A stretch of 64,000 nt of DNA from an uncultured Paracoccaceae bacterium (GCA_951812305.1 CATOSB010000002.1:124001-188000), one strand, 5' to 3'. Positions 28,770-38,076 are shown, counted from the stretch's first letter. Translations and numbers: made by a program. Notes: generated by a model not told the origin, from the sequence alone.

Positions 28770-30686
28770 TCAGATGATTGCGCCCATGTCTTCTGGCATC
28801 GGCTTGAACTGGCAGCCTTCGACGAACAGGTCGAAGAATTCCGGGGCCGTTTCCAATTCGATATGTTCGATGCGGGCGATGATGTCGGTCAATTCTGCGC
28901 GCCGGTCGGTGTTCAGCAACAATTCGCGTGCGCCCTGCAACGCGGCATTGCCAACCTTGACGACCTTGTCGCGCGGGACCGGGGCGATGAAACCGATTGC
29001 CTGCGCGCGTTCGATGTCGATGAAATTCGCGAAACCTCCGGCAAGGTACAGTTTCGAGATGTCCCTTGCCGTGATGCCGAAAGTTTTCAGCAACAACGCC
29101 TGCCCACAAAAGCTCGCCGCCTTAGCCTGGGCCAGATGGCTCGCGTCTTGCGCCGAAAAGGTGATGCCCTTGATCGGATCGATCACGGCGTCATAGGCGC
29201 GTCTGTCGCGTTTCAATACGCCTTTTGCGGTCATCATTTCCGAAGATCGCAATTCCGCCAGAAGGTCGATCAGCCCGGACCCGCAGATCCCGACCGCAGG
29301 CTTGTTGCCAATCGTGCGCGTCTCAAAGCTTTGATCCTCCAGAACCCGGACATATTCAATCGCGCCGTCCTGGCCGGGCATTCCGTATTTGACCAAGCCA
29401 CCTTCAAAGGCGGGGCCTGCGGGGCAGCTGGCGGTTAGCATACGCCCCCTGCCCGACAACACGATTTCCGTGTTTGTGCCGATATCGACGATCAGCGAAA
29501 TCTCTTCATCATCCGCCGAAACACCCATCGCCGAAACCAGTGCGGCGGTATCGGCGCCAACATGGCTGCCGATCAGGGGTGCCCCCGTTACAACGCCGCG
29601 ATGATGGCCGCGCAGGCCGGTTTCGGCGATGGGGCGCCGCAACCAGGTATCCTTGCGTTCGCCGGCCCGGAAGGCGCGTTCGATTTCGCTCATGTAGGGT
29701 TTTTGGCCCAGCGGGTAGACATCGACGCCGAAGAACATGTCACGCATCGTCGAATTGCCAACGAGCACGACCTCGTAAATCCGTGCGGCGGGTGCCTCAG
29801 CCTCTCGTGTCAGTGCGCTGATCTCTCGATTGAGCCCTTTGATCACCGCTTTGCGCAACTCTCCCTTGTGGGAACCGCTGTCATAGGAAATCCGGGTCAT
29901 GATATCGCTGCCGCCGAATTTTTGCGGGTTTTCCATCGCCCGTGATGCAAGAATTTCGCCGGTTTCGAGGTTCAGCAATTCTATCGCGATGGTCGTGGTG
30001 CCAAGGTCGATGGCCAGACCGTAAATGTCTCCCAACGCCTGACCCACATTGCGACCGTGAAGGATTACGTCATCGCCCTCGCGCGCAATCGCCGGTTTCA
30101 ACGGGATGTTGCGATGATTTGAACTTGTCAGAATCTTTGCGCGTCGATGCAAAGGTACGAAGTCGACCTCGATATCCGGGTCGACGATGGCCGCCTGACA
30201 AGCCAACCTGAATGAACCGCTTAAAAAGCTTTCTTCCGGGCTTGGCGGACTTAATGCTTCGGATCCACCTTTGATGTCGATGATGCATTCGTGGCATTCA
30301 CCAAGGTTGCGACAGGAACTGGCAAGCTTGATCCCTTGTGACGCCGCAAGTTCAAACATGGTCGTCGGCGCATCCGCTTCGGTTTCGCGGCCCGCGCGTC
30401 GTGCATTGGCCCGCTCCTTATTGCGGGCGATGTCCGCCTTGGCCTTGTCATAAAGGCGCGGGCTTGATTCCCACGCCACCTGATAGCCGAATTTGCCGTC
30501 GTGGCCGCAGGTGGCGACCCCGTCCCCGGCGTCGACCTGATTGCGGCAGGAAAACCTGGCTGTGCAGATATCGTTCCGGTCGCGATACGGGCACCGATCC
30601 TGTGCCTGCTTGTCGGCATGTTCGGCAATGCCGGAAAGAATATCCATCAAAGCCGCGCGGCTGGCCTTGACGTCGCGTGTGCTCAT
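28770..30686 (-). CDS. Corrinoid-activating ATPase with 2Fe-2S domain (RACE/RamA-like, ASKHA)
   Basis: A 638-aa reductive activator that restores Co(I) in the corrinoid protein using ATP. Around residues 120-175 is a plant-type 2Fe-2S motif (SSCRNLGECHECIID then LACQ). The ASKHA ATPase fold follows: GLAIDLGTTTIAIEL (phosphate 1), VLVGNSTMRDMFFG, LIVDIGTNTEIVLSG, AVGICGSGLIDLLAEL and LYLAGGFANFIDIERA. An additional Cys-rich N-terminus (CPYRDRNDIC, FSCRNQ, ATCGHDG) could hold another cluster. Start at 30686, 16 bases after the corrinoid-protein stop. The length agrees with RACo-type activators. Confidence 0.9.
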   Translation of the reverse strand: MSTRDVKASRAALMDILSGIAEHADKQAQDRCPYRDRNDICTARFSCRNQVDAGDGVATCGHDGKFGYQVAWESSPRLYDKAKADIARNKERANARRAGRETEADAPTTMFELAASQGIKLASSCRNLGECHECIIDIKGGSEALSPPSPEESFLSGSFRLACQAAIVDPDIEVDFVPLHRRAKILTSSNHRNIPLKPAIAREGDDVILHGRNVGQALGDIYGLAIDLGTTTIAIELLNLETGEILASRAMENPQKFGGSDIMTRISYDSGSHKGELRKAVIKGLNREISALTREAEAPAARIYEVVLVGNSTMRDMFFGVDVYPLGQKPYMSEIERAFRAGERKDTWLRRPIAETGLRGHHRGVVTGAPLIGSHVGADTAALVSAMGVSADDEEISLIVDIGTNTEIVLSGRGRMLTASCPAGPAFEGGLVKYGMPGQDGAIEYVRVLEDQSFETRTIGNKPAVGICGSGLIDLLAELRSSEMMTAKGVLKRDRRAYDAVIDPIKGITFSAQDASHLAQAKAASFCGQALLLKTFGITARDISKLYLAGGFANFIDIERAQAIGFIAPVPRDKVVKVGNAALQGARELLLNTDRRAELTDIIARIEHIELETAPEFFDLFVEGCQFKPMPEDMGAII

Positions 30687-30702
30687 TGCGGATGCCTTGC
30701 TT

Positions 30703-31461
30703 TTACGCTGCGGCGTTGGTCTGGGCGGCGAATTTGGTGGCAAGCGCCACGCAGGACAGCGCGTCCTTGCCATAGGCGTCCGCGCCCATGTCGTCGGCAA
30801 ACTCCTGTGTGACAGGCGCGCCGCCAACCATGATCATCACGTCGTCACGAATGTCGGCGTCGATGAAAGCCTCAATGGTGATCCCCATATTGGGCATCGT
30901 CGTGGTCAAAAGTGCTGACATACCCAAAATGCGTGCTTCATGTTCCTCCACCGCGTCGATGAATTCATCTTCGGATGTATCAACGCCAAGGTCGATCACC
31001 TCAAATCCCGCACCGCGCAGCATCATGATGCACAGGTTCTTACCGATATCGTGCAAATCACCCTTCACCGTCCCCATGATCACCTTGCCGGCACTTTCGC
31101 TGCCACTTTCCGCAAGGATCGGTTCGATATGGGCCATACCCGCCTTCATCGCCCGGGCGCAGGCCAGCACCTCTGGTACGAACATGAAGTTTTCGCGAAA
31201 CTTTACCCCGACGATCCCCATCCCGCCGATCAGACCGTCATCCATGATCGCCTCGGCGGCATAGCCATCCTTAAGCGCCCTTTGCGTCAACTCATCAGCC
31301 AGCGTGTTGTCGCCGTCGATGACCGCCGCTGCGATATCCTGCAGGATCTCGTCGATGGAAGAAAACAAAGTGACGAAGCGTTCAATCTCGTCCTCGCGTT
31401 CAAGGCATTCCTCGATTTCGAACCGGATGTCTTCGTTCTTGATGTCGGCTATCGTTGCCAT
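30703..31461 (-). CDS. Corrinoid (B12-binding) methyl-carrier protein
   Basis: A 252-aa protein with an N-terminal helical cap (about residues 30-110, with FVPEVLACARAMKAG) and a C-terminal B12 Rossmann domain. The lower-ligand motif D-x-H-x-x-G is GDLHDIGKNL, followed by SALLTTTM and MIMVGGAPV, the SxL and GG elements that hold the nucleotide loop. It carries the methyl group between the UroD-type methyltransferase and MeTr. An in-frame GTG at 31470 is possible, but CAGGTG six bases before the ATG at 31461 supports the shorter form. The MtaC/MtvC/OdmC family fits. Confidence 0.92.
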   Translation of the reverse strand: MATIADIKNEDIRFEIEECLEREDEIERFVTLFSSIDEILQDIAAAVIDGDNTLADELTQRALKDGYAAEAIMDDGLIGGMGIVGVKFRENFMFVPEVLACARAMKAGMAHIEPILAESGSESAGKVIMGTVKGDLHDIGKNLCIMMLRGAGFEVIDLGVDTSEDEFIDAVEEHEARILGMSALLTTTMPNMGITIEAFIDADIRDDVMIMVGGAPVTQEFADDMGADAYGKDALSCVALATKFAAQTNAAA

Positions 31462-31473
31462 GTCAGTCACCTG

Positions 31474-32517
31474 TTATTCGGCCGGAACGGCCTGTTCGGC
31501 GTGCCAATCCTTTACGGCGCGCGAAATTTCCAAAAGATTTTCAAGCGGCGCCTGCAGCGGAATGGCGCATTCGGGGCCGATCATTTGCACACCCGCCTCC
31601 AAGTTCGCGTACACTTCCTCGCGAACCTCGGCGGGGCCTTTTGCATAAAGTGTGGAAGGGTTGTTGATATTGCCCACCAGCGCGATCTTCCCGTCGACTT
31701 CTTTCATCGACTCTTCCGGCCCATTCTTTGAATCGAAATGGAAGGCCGCCATGCCGGTGTTGGCGATAAATCCCATCCGATCCACCGTGCGCCCGCAGAT
31801 ATGCAGGATCAGCGGGATCGGGATTTCCTCGACCATGCGGCTGTGCAGGTCTTCCAAGTACCGGTGATAGTATTCGCCACTGACCAGATCGCCGGTGGCG
31901 TGATCCGGCAGCGTCAGCGCATCCGCCCCGGCCTCGATCTGGGCATTCCCGAAAATCACCGTGGCTTCGGCCAGCTTGTCGAGAATACGGCGCGTTTCAT
32001 CTTCATCATCCAGCGACGTCAGAAGGAATGGCTCGACACCAAAACAATGGTACGCAAGCGACCAGGGGCCCATTGTCTTGCCGATAATCGCGACCTCGTT
32101 GCCGAATTCTTCCCGCAGAATTCCAATGGCTTTCAGCACGCATTGCAGGTCGGGGTGATCCAGAAAATCGTCCGGGATCACGATATCGTCCGAGGTCTTC
32201 CAGATCGGCTCGCTCATCCGCACGGTGGGCCAGTTGCCCTTGCCCTCCCACTGCATCTTGCAGCCCAGGGCAGAGCTTTCCTGGATAACAGAATAGACTG
32301 GCATGATGGTGTCAAACCCCAGATCGACGTGGCTTGTCGCGGCCAGCCGCGCCATTTGTTCGGCGCGTCGGTTGGCATCTGGAAAGGGTGCGTCGACCAG
32401 ATCCATCAGTTCGACCGTCGCAACGGATGTCGGGTTCGCAACAGGCGTCCGGTCAACTGGCTTGCCAGTCAGCGCCGCCATGACCCGTTCCCGGCTTGTC
32501 ATTTCTTTCATGACCAT
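31474..32517 (-). CDS. Uroporphyrinogen-decarboxylase-type methyltransferase (MTI of the corrinoid system)
   Basis: A 347-aa UroD-fold protein of the MtaA/CmuA/O-demethylase branch. It starts MTSRERVMAALTGKPVDRTPV, typical for the branch; the zinc site is H-x-C in LHICGRT with a later Cys in GPECAI. True UroD enzymes for haem lack this H-x-C pair, so a methyltransferase is meant. Such proteins take methyl from methoxylated aromatics (acetogen O-demethylases), methyl halides (CmuA) or methylated coenzymes and load the corrinoid protein encoded 12 bases downstream. The true donor is unknown here. Confidence 0.88.
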   Translation of the reverse strand: MVMKEMTSRERVMAALTGKPVDRTPVANPTSVATVELMDLVDAPFPDANRRAEQMARLAATSHVDLGFDTIMPVYSVIQESSALGCKMQWEGKGNWPTVRMSEPIWKTSDDIVIPDDFLDHPDLQCVLKAIGILREEFGNEVAIIGKTMGPWSLAYHCFGVEPFLLTSLDDEDETRRILDKLAEATVIFGNAQIEAGADALTLPDHATGDLVSGEYYHRYLEDLHSRMVEEIPIPLILHICGRTVDRMGFIANTGMAAFHFDSKNGPEESMKEVDGKIALVGNINNPSTLYAKGPAEVREEVYANLEAGVQMIGPECAIPLQAPLENLLEISRAVKDWHAEQAVPAE

Positions 32518-32522
32518 CCTCC

Positions 32523-33161
32523 CTAATTCGCGTTGCTGGGTGCGGCCAGTACGCCGCCGCCGGACAATTCTTCCTGTTCGCGCGCTGCGGCCCGAACGTT
32601 GACCGCATCAGGCAACAGCATCCCAACCATTGCGTCATGCGCGGTCTTGCAGCCAAAGCGCGCAATCGGCTCGCCACCCTCATCCGCTTCGGTTCTTGTC
32701 AATTTACAGATACCGTTCATCACCGCTTTGGTGCGACGCTCGGCCATTGGCGTGAATTCTTCTGGATAGAACCGATAGACACCATCGCCCTGGGATTCCG
32801 CGGCGATATTGCATTCGCCCTTCTTGTCCCAGATTGAGAGAGAGTAGTTCTTTCCCGGTTCATCAGAGGCGACGCGACAGATGCGTGTGAAAATCCGCTT
32901 CATCGCATTCACATGGGCCGATCCGCAGGAGAAACGCAGGTAATCGCCGTTTCCGACCCGCTCCATTCCCGCCAAACGCTCCAGCTCACCCGAAATATGC
33001 GCGATTCTTTCGGAAGTTCCGTCGTATGGGGCATAGGAGTGCACGGTGTATTCCGGCCCGTTGTCGCCATCGCGCATGTAAAGTCCGATCGAGATATCAT
33101 TGCAGGTCTTGTCGACCGGCATAAGCTCAACCCGCATTCCCAGATTTTTTATTCGATCCAT
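32523..33161 (-). CDS. Unrecognised protein heading the corrinoid operon
   Basis: A 212-aa soluble protein and first gene of the corrinoid operon, five bases from the UroD-type gene. I do not recognise a domain. Visible are Cys residues in VDKTCND, LRFSCGSAH, TRICRV, GECNIA, NGICKL and FGCKTAH, unusually many for a cytosolic protein of this size, and a GIDH-less, mixed alpha/beta pattern. The Cys content and position suggest metal or redox binding linked to the methyl-transfer enzymes, but that is inference. The ATG at 33161 is the only sensible start. Confidence 0.7.
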   Translation of the reverse strand: MDRIKNLGMRVELMPVDKTCNDISIGLYMRDGDNGPEYTVHSYAPYDGTSERIAHISGELERLAGMERVGNGDYLRFSCGSAHVNAMKRIFTRICRVASDEPGKNYSLSIWDKKGECNIAAESQGDGVYRFYPEEFTPMAERRTKAVMNGICKLTRTEADEGGEPIARFGCKTAHDAMVGMLLPDAVNVRAAAREQEELSGGGVLAAPSNAN

Positions 33162-33211
33162 GTCGGCTCACGTCGCAGCACCCGGATTGTAAACCACCGG
33201 CGCATATCTTG

Positions 33212-33240
33212 TTTCTTGGTCTGTTGGTCAGACCAAGAAA
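33212..33240. promoter_or_regulatory. Operator-like palindrome upstream of the corrinoid operon
   Basis: A perfect 12+5+12 inverted repeat with arms TTTCTTGGTCTG / CAGACCAAGAAA. Inside it, TTGGTCAGACCAA (33224-33236) is itself a palindrome of the TGGT-N3-ACCA type recognised by FadR-subfamily GntR proteins. It lies 50 bases upstream of the first gene, 32523-33161. The FadR-like regulator at 38077-38820 is the obvious candidate to bind it. Confidence 0.65.
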
Positions 33241-33381
33241 TGCATATATTGAGCGACAAGTAAAGAGTATTGTTTGCGCGTATAGGCACTGCGAGAAGGA
33301 ACTGATTGGCAGGTAAACGGAATCGGATTGGAAGTTTCGCCCTACCCCGATTCTGGATAAGACGTTGGCGTCACCAGTGCA

Positions 33382-33822
33382 CTACTCGACAGAATTTTTT
33401 CGTAGTTTTTTGATTCGTTTTTTACGATACTCGTTGACCCTTTTTCGCAGAGGGTTGCGATGAGGGATTTCCACCATTGTTATGGAAATGATCCTCGGTT
33501 CTCTCAAAGCCTCATTTGGCTCCAGTTCAACGGCAATTCCGCCAAACTCTCCAAGAAATAGAACATTTGAAACGGTTTCGTGATCTGCTTTGAATGTATC
33601 AGGGTCATTTTTCCGTACGTGTTTCGGGATGATCACCTGAAAGGGAGTGGCAGCCATCAGATCGAGCACAAGTGTCATGGTTCTTTTAGGGAGCGCAGCC
33701 AGTTCATTGAGCTTATCCGTGAGGGCGTAGAAACGGTTGGGGTCCTCTTCCATCATGTCGAACATGAGGTCCCGGATCTTCTCATAAGCGAGATCTTCGT
33801 TGATTGGGAAGTTGTTCTCCAT
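33382..33822 (-). CDS. Passenger protein of the IS982-type element, copy 1 (intact)
   Basis: A 146-aa protein, starting MENNFPINEDLAYEKI, with an acidic N-half and a strongly basic C-terminus (NPLRKRVNEYRKKRIKKLRKN). I do not recognise the family. The same gene is present in copy 2 (60324 onwards), so it belongs to the element and not to the host. It diverges from the transposase. The basic tail would suit DNA or RNA binding; an accessory or regulatory role in transposition, or an addiction-like function, is only a guess. In-frame upstream Met at 33948 overlaps the transposase promoter and is rejected. Confidence 0.65.
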   Translation of the reverse strand: MENNFPINEDLAYEKIRDLMFDMMEEDPNRFYALTDKLNELAALPKRTMTLVLDLMAATPFQVIIPKHVRKNDPDTFKADHETVSNVLFLGEFGGIAVELEPNEALREPRIISITMVEIPHRNPLRKRVNEYRKKRIKKLRKNSVE

Positions 33823-34656
33823 GGCGCGCACCTTTTGCCCCGTGTTGACCAGCCTGAATGCCCCCGTGATTAGTATGGGGTGAGAGGGGTTTCCAGGTAC
33901 GTTGCCCCATGATTCAAGGTTCAAAAGCGACACAATATGGACCGCCACTCATGTCGATCACTAACACCGCACTTTTTGTCTGTCTCGATGATTTTGCAAA
34001 AACCTACGAGGACTGGGAGCGCCACCGGTTGATCCCCTCGGGTCGTCAGAGGCTTCGCTCCGGCAAGCTGACCCTGGGGGAGAGCCTGTTCATCATGGTC
34101 TTGTTTCACTTGTCGCCGTTCAAGGACTTCAAACATTATTGGATTTATGGCGTTGAGCAGAAATACCGTGACTGCTTTGGCACCCTCCCGAGCTATGGTC
34201 GGTTTGTCAGCCTCATGCCAAGATTAATGGTGCCGTTTTGCATACTGCTGCACTGCTTCAGCGGTGAAAAAACCGGCGTCTATTTTGCCGACAGCACTAA
34301 GCTCGCGGTCTGCCACAATGCCCGCATTAATCGAAACAAGGTCTTCAAGGGGCTGGCAAAGCGCGGTCGCAGCACAATGGGCTGGTTCTTTGGCTTCAAA
34401 CTGCATCTAATCATCAACAACAAGGGGGAGATCATGGCCGTCAAAATCACGGCAGGTAATGTCGATGATCGAAAGCCGTTTGAAGCCATGATCGCGGGCC
34501 TCGAAGGCAAAATATTTGGTAACTCCCAAGCACCCCCCACGTTTGAGTGTTATTGTCAGTTTTATGGTGAGTCGAATTTGCCATTTTGCGCGTGTTTTTT
34601 TTCTTTCTTGTCTGAATTCTGTGGCGCCGGGTTGATTTCTCTGAATCAGTGGTGGG

Positions 34657-36072
34657 ATGGATCAGGTTGCCGCCCTTGAACAACTTCTCGCCACGGCTCT
34701 GCGTCGGATCGCTGAGCTTGAAGCTGCGTTGGCGAGCATGGCGGAAGAGATCACGGACCTGCGCCGACAGTTGGCCAAGAACAGCAGCAATAGCAGCAAG
34801 CCCCCTTCAAGTGATGGCCTGAAGAAGCCAGCCCCGCGCAGCCTGCGTGGCAAATCCGGAAAGAAAAGTGGCGGCCAAGTTGGCCACCGGGGCGACACCC
34901 TGCGCCAGACGTCAACACCCGACTTTGTCGAACGGCATGAGGCGACGCATTGCAGCGCCTGTCAGAGCGCCCTGACGGCGGAGATGGTGAAAGGGATCGA
35001 GAAGCGTCAGGTGTTCGACTTGCCTGCGCCACGCCTGGAGGTCACCGAGCATCAGGCGGCGGTTTATTGTTGCGACCATTGTCGAGCCACGACGACGGCT
35101 GGCTTTCCCGATGGCGTGGCCGCGCATGTGCAATATGGCACGCGCATGCGGGCAGTGGCGGTCTATTGCAATGTTCAGCAGCTGATACCCGAGGATCGGG
35201 TCTGCCAGCTTATGCGCGACCTGTTTGGGGCCACCAGCTTGTGCGCGGCCAGCGTGACCAACTGGACGCGCGGCGCGGCAAATAAGATGGGTGTCGTGGT
35301 TGAACACATTCTCGCCCGGCTTGCCGAAGGCGGCGTTCGGCATCTGGACGAGACCGGACTTCGTGTTGCCGGCAAGCTGCACTGGCTGCACACGATCTGC
35401 GATACCGCCTTCACCCATTACCGCATCAGCGCCAAACGCGGTGCTGTTCCAACCTTCCTGACCGGCGGGACGATCATTCATGATCACTGGAAACCCTACT
35501 ACGCCCATATGAGCGGAGTGGACGCCCACGCCCTCTGCGGGGCGCATCACTTGCGCGAACTCAAGGCCATCGAAGAGATCGAAAAAGAGCCTTGGGCGAC
35601 GGAGATGAGCGCAGTGCTTCATAGCGCCAATCAGCTCAGATGCGCGGCTCAGGATCAAGGCGAGACCGAACTCCCGGAACTGGTTCGCCAGGGTATAGTC
35701 ACCAGATACATGGCGATCCTCGCCAAGGGGCTCGCCTTCCACGAACGCCAGCCCCCGCTGGCCAAAAGCCCCGGCACCCGCGGCCGAAAAGCCAGGCGGC
35801 CAGGCCACAACCTGCTCCTCCGCCTGCGTGACTACCGCGATGACGTTTTGCGATTCATCGCCGACTTCGCGGTCCCATTCACAAACAATCAGGCCGAACA
35901 GGACCTGCGCATGATGAAGCTGCGCATGAAAATCTCGGGCACCTTCCGCACCCTCGAGGGCGCGCGGGTCTTCGCCGACATCAGGTCCGTCATCTCGACG
36001 GCCAGAAAACACCGGTTCAACATCCTGGAAATCCTGACCCTGTCACCACCTCAGATCATCGCACGGCTCTGA
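34657..36072 (+). CDS. IS66-family transposase, copy B
   Basis: A 471-aa transposase, same protein as copy A at 10444-11859 (zinc-finger pairs HCSACQ/CCDHC, DDE residues in [15 protein letters not shown] and TNNQAEQD). It is intact and lies in the full-length half of dimer 1. Confidence 0.95.
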   Translation: MDQVAALEQLLATALRRIAELEAALASMAEEITDLRRQLAKNSSNSSKPPSSDGLKKPAPRSLRGKSGKKSGGQVGHRGDTLRQTSTPDFVERHEATHCSACQSALTAEMVKGIEKRQVFDLPAPRLEVTEHQAAVYCCDHCRATTTAGFPDGVAAHVQYGTRMRAVAVYCNVQQLIPEDRVCQLMRDLFGATSLCAASVTNWTRGAANKMGVVVEHILARLAEGGVRHLDETGLRVAGKLHWLHTICDTAFTHYRISAKRGAVPTFLTGGTIIHDHWKPYYAHMSGVDAHALCGAHHLRELKAIEEIEKEPWATEMSAVLHSANQLRCAAQDQGETELPELVRQGIVTRYMAILAKGLAFHERQPPLAKSPGTRGRKARRPGHNLLLRLRDYRDDVLRFIADFAVPFTNNQAEQDLRMMKLRMKISGTFRTLEGARVFADIRSVISTARKHRFNILEILTLSPPQIIARL

Positions 36073-36173
36073 CGGAACAAAACCCCGCAACCCTATCGGA
36101 CAGGGTGCTTGGGAGTTACCTTTCTTGTCTGAATTCTGTGGCGCCGGGTTGATTTCTCTGAATCAGTGGTGGG

Positions 36174-37589
36174 ATGGATCAGGTTGCCGCCCTTGAACAA
36201 CTTCTCGCCACGGCTCTGCGTCGGATCGCTGAGCTTGAAGCTGCGTTGGCGAGCATGGCGGAAGAGATCACGGACCTGCGCCGACAGTTGGCCAAGAACA
36301 GCAGCAATAGCAGCAAGCCCCCTTCAAGTGATGGCCTGAAGAAGCCAGCCCCGCGCAGCCTGCGTGGCAAATCCGGAAAGAAAAGTGGCGGCCAAGTTGG
36401 CCACCGGGGCGACACCCTGCGCCAGACGTCAACACCCGACTTTGTCGAACGGCATGAGGCGACGCATTGCAGCGCCTGTCAGAGCGCCCTGACGGCGGAG
36501 ATGGTGAAAGGGATCGAGAAGCGTCAGGTGTTCGACTTGCCTGCGCCACGCCTGGAGGTCACCGAGCATCAGGCGGCGGTTTATTGTTGCGACCATTGTC
36601 GAGCCACGACGACGGCTGGCTTTCCCGATGGCGTGGCCGCGCATGTGCAATATGGCACGCGCATGCGGGCAGTGGCGGTCTATTGCAATGTTCAGCAGCT
36701 GATACCCGAGGATCGGGTCTGCCAGCTTATGCGCGACCTGTTTGGGGCCACCAGCTTGTGCGCGGCCAGCGTGACCAACTGGACGCGCGGCGCGGCAAAT
36801 AAGATGGGTGTCGTGGTTGAACACATTCTCGCCCGGCTTGCCGAAGGCGGCGTTCGGCATCTGGACGAGACCGGACTTCGTGTTGCCGGCAAGCTGCACT
36901 GGCTGCACACGATCTGCGATACCGCCTTCACCCATTACCGCATCAGCGCCAAACGCGGTGCTGTTCCAACCTTCCTGACCGGCGGGACGATCATTCATGA
37001 TCACTGGAAACCCTACTACGCCCATATGAGCGGAGTGGACGCCCACGCCCTCTGCGGGGCGCATCACTTGCGCGAACTCAAGGCCATCGAAGAGATCGAA
37101 AAAGAGCCTTGGGCGACGGAGATGAGCGCAGTGCTTCATAGCGCCAATCAGCTCAGATGCGCGGCTCAGGATCAAGGCGAGACCGAACTCCCGGAACTGG
37201 TTCGCCAGGGTATAGTCACCAGATACATGGCGATCCTCGCCAAGGGGCTCGCCTTCCACGAACGCCAGCCCCCGCTGGCCAAAAGCCCCGGCACCCGCGG
37301 CCGAAAAGCCAGGCGGCCAGGCCACAACCTGCTCCTCCGCCTGCGTGACTACCGCGATGACGTTTTGCGATTCATCGCCGACTTCGCGGTCCCATTCACA
37401 AACAATCAGGCCGAACAGGACCTGCGCATGATGAAGCTGCGCATGAAAATCTCGGGCACCTTCCGCACCCTCGAGGGCGCGCGGGTCTTCGCCGACATCA
37501 GGTCCGTCATCTCGACGGCCAGAAAACACCGGTTCAACATCCTGGAAATCCTGACCCTGTCACCACCTCAGATCATCGCACGGCTCTGA
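36174..37589 (+). CDS. IS66-family transposase, copy C
   Basis: A 471-aa transposase identical in protein to copy B. Its left end is truncated by 84 bp, but the ATG and the 54 bases before it are kept, so the coding region is intact. Its promoter region may now be supplied partly by the right end of copy B. Confidence 0.95.
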   Translation: MDQVAALEQLLATALRRIAELEAALASMAEEITDLRRQLAKNSSNSSKPPSSDGLKKPAPRSLRGKSGKKSGGQVGHRGDTLRQTSTPDFVERHEATHCSACQSALTAEMVKGIEKRQVFDLPAPRLEVTEHQAAVYCCDHCRATTTAGFPDGVAAHVQYGTRMRAVAVYCNVQQLIPEDRVCQLMRDLFGATSLCAASVTNWTRGAANKMGVVVEHILARLAEGGVRHLDETGLRVAGKLHWLHTICDTAFTHYRISAKRGAVPTFLTGGTIIHDHWKPYYAHMSGVDAHALCGAHHLRELKAIEEIEKEPWATEMSAVLHSANQLRCAAQDQGETELPELVRQGIVTRYMAILAKGLAFHERQPPLAKSPGTRGRKARRPGHNLLLRLRDYRDDVLRFIADFAVPFTNNQAEQDLRMMKLRMKISGTFRTLEGARVFADIRSVISTARKHRFNILEILTLSPPQIIARL

Positions 37590-38023
37590 CGGAACAAAAC
37601 CCCGCAACCCTATCGGACAGGGTGCTTGGGAGTTACAATATTTGCTGATAAGGGCTATATCTCCAAATCCCTCTTCCAACGGCTCTGGCAGCGTGGGCTC
37701 CACCTCGTCACCGGCATTCGCCGCAACATGAAAAACTATCTCCTGCCAATCCTGAACAAAATCCTGTTGCGAAGGCGGTTCATCATCGAAACTCTGTTCG
37801 ATAAGTTGAAAACCAGCATGGGACTGGAACACACTCGACACAGATCGCCTGCCAACGCATTCGTACACCTCATCTCGTGTGTCGCAGCCTATATGCTCGG
37901 GAAAACCAAAGTTAAAATGGGACCCATAACCGTGCCGGAAACAATCAGGCAGGTCGAATACCAGATATAGCGCTTATCCAGAACTCAGGTTTCGCCCTGT
38001 CTATGTTGAGAGTGAGAACCAAG

Positions 38024-38039
38024 ATGTGTCATGACACAT
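38024..38039. promoter_or_regulatory. 16-bp perfect palindrome upstream of the FadR-like regulator
   Basis: ATGTGTCATGACACAT, 38 bases before the GTG start of the regulator at 38077. It is placed well for autoregulation. Its sequence differs from the TGGT-N3-ACCA palindrome at 33212-33240, so a different protein may bind it. Confidence 0.45.
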
Positions 38040-38076
38040 TCGTGCTTTGACACCCTATGACCGGAAAGGAATCTCG

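Larger units (their letters stand above)
34519..37636 (+). mobile_element. IS66-family head-to-tail dimer 1 (copies B and C)
   Basis: A complete 1601-bp copy (34519-36119) abuts, with no spacer, a second copy lacking its first 84 bp (36120-37636, 1517 bp). The whole 3118-bp unit is bounded by one intact left end and one intact right end and flanked by a perfect 8-bp duplication AATATTTG (34511-34518 and 37637-37644). This shows the dimer was inserted as one unit. An identical arrangement occurs at 45641-48758. Confidence 0.93.
33951..37970 (+). pseudogene. IS982-family transposase, copy 1, split by the IS66 dimer
   Basis: The N-part is 33951-34518 and the C-part 37645-37970. Joining them over one copy of the AATATTTG duplication restores K-I-F-A-D-K and the same 297-aa protein as copy 2. 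It has the IS982 (DDE) features [12 protein letters not shown] (first Asp), ADKGYIS (second Asp) and [13 protein letters not shown] (Glu). One residue differs from copy 2 (T for N in the DCFGTLPSY segment) and another near the end (M for R). Inactive as it stands. Confidence 0.88.
33344..37990. mobile_element. IS982-type element with passenger gene, copy 1, interrupted by an IS66 dimer
   Basis: The ends are 18-bp imperfect inverted repeats, ACCCCGATTCTGGATAAG at 33344 and ACCTGAGTTCTGGATAAG (inverse) ending at 37990. A perfect 8-bp target duplication TTCGCCCT lies outside (33336-33343 and 37991-37998). Without the 3118-bp IS66 insertion and its 8-bp duplication the element is 1521 bp, equal within one base to copy 2 at 59283-62410. 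It holds the transposase and a divergent passenger gene. It separates the corrinoid operon from its probable regulator. Confidence 0.88.

Noticed and set aside
28744..29109. N-terminal extension of the methyltetrahydrofolate methyltransferase by 122 residues
   Set aside because: The extension is Arg/His-rich, overlaps the activator gene and lacks family similarity; the ATG at 28743 gives the normal start.
34912..36012. 366-aa antisense open frame repeated opposite every IS66 transposase gene
   Set aside because: It recurs only because the transposase recurs, lies wholly inside its coding region, has no ribosome-binding site or known domain, and is a by-product of GC-rich third positions.
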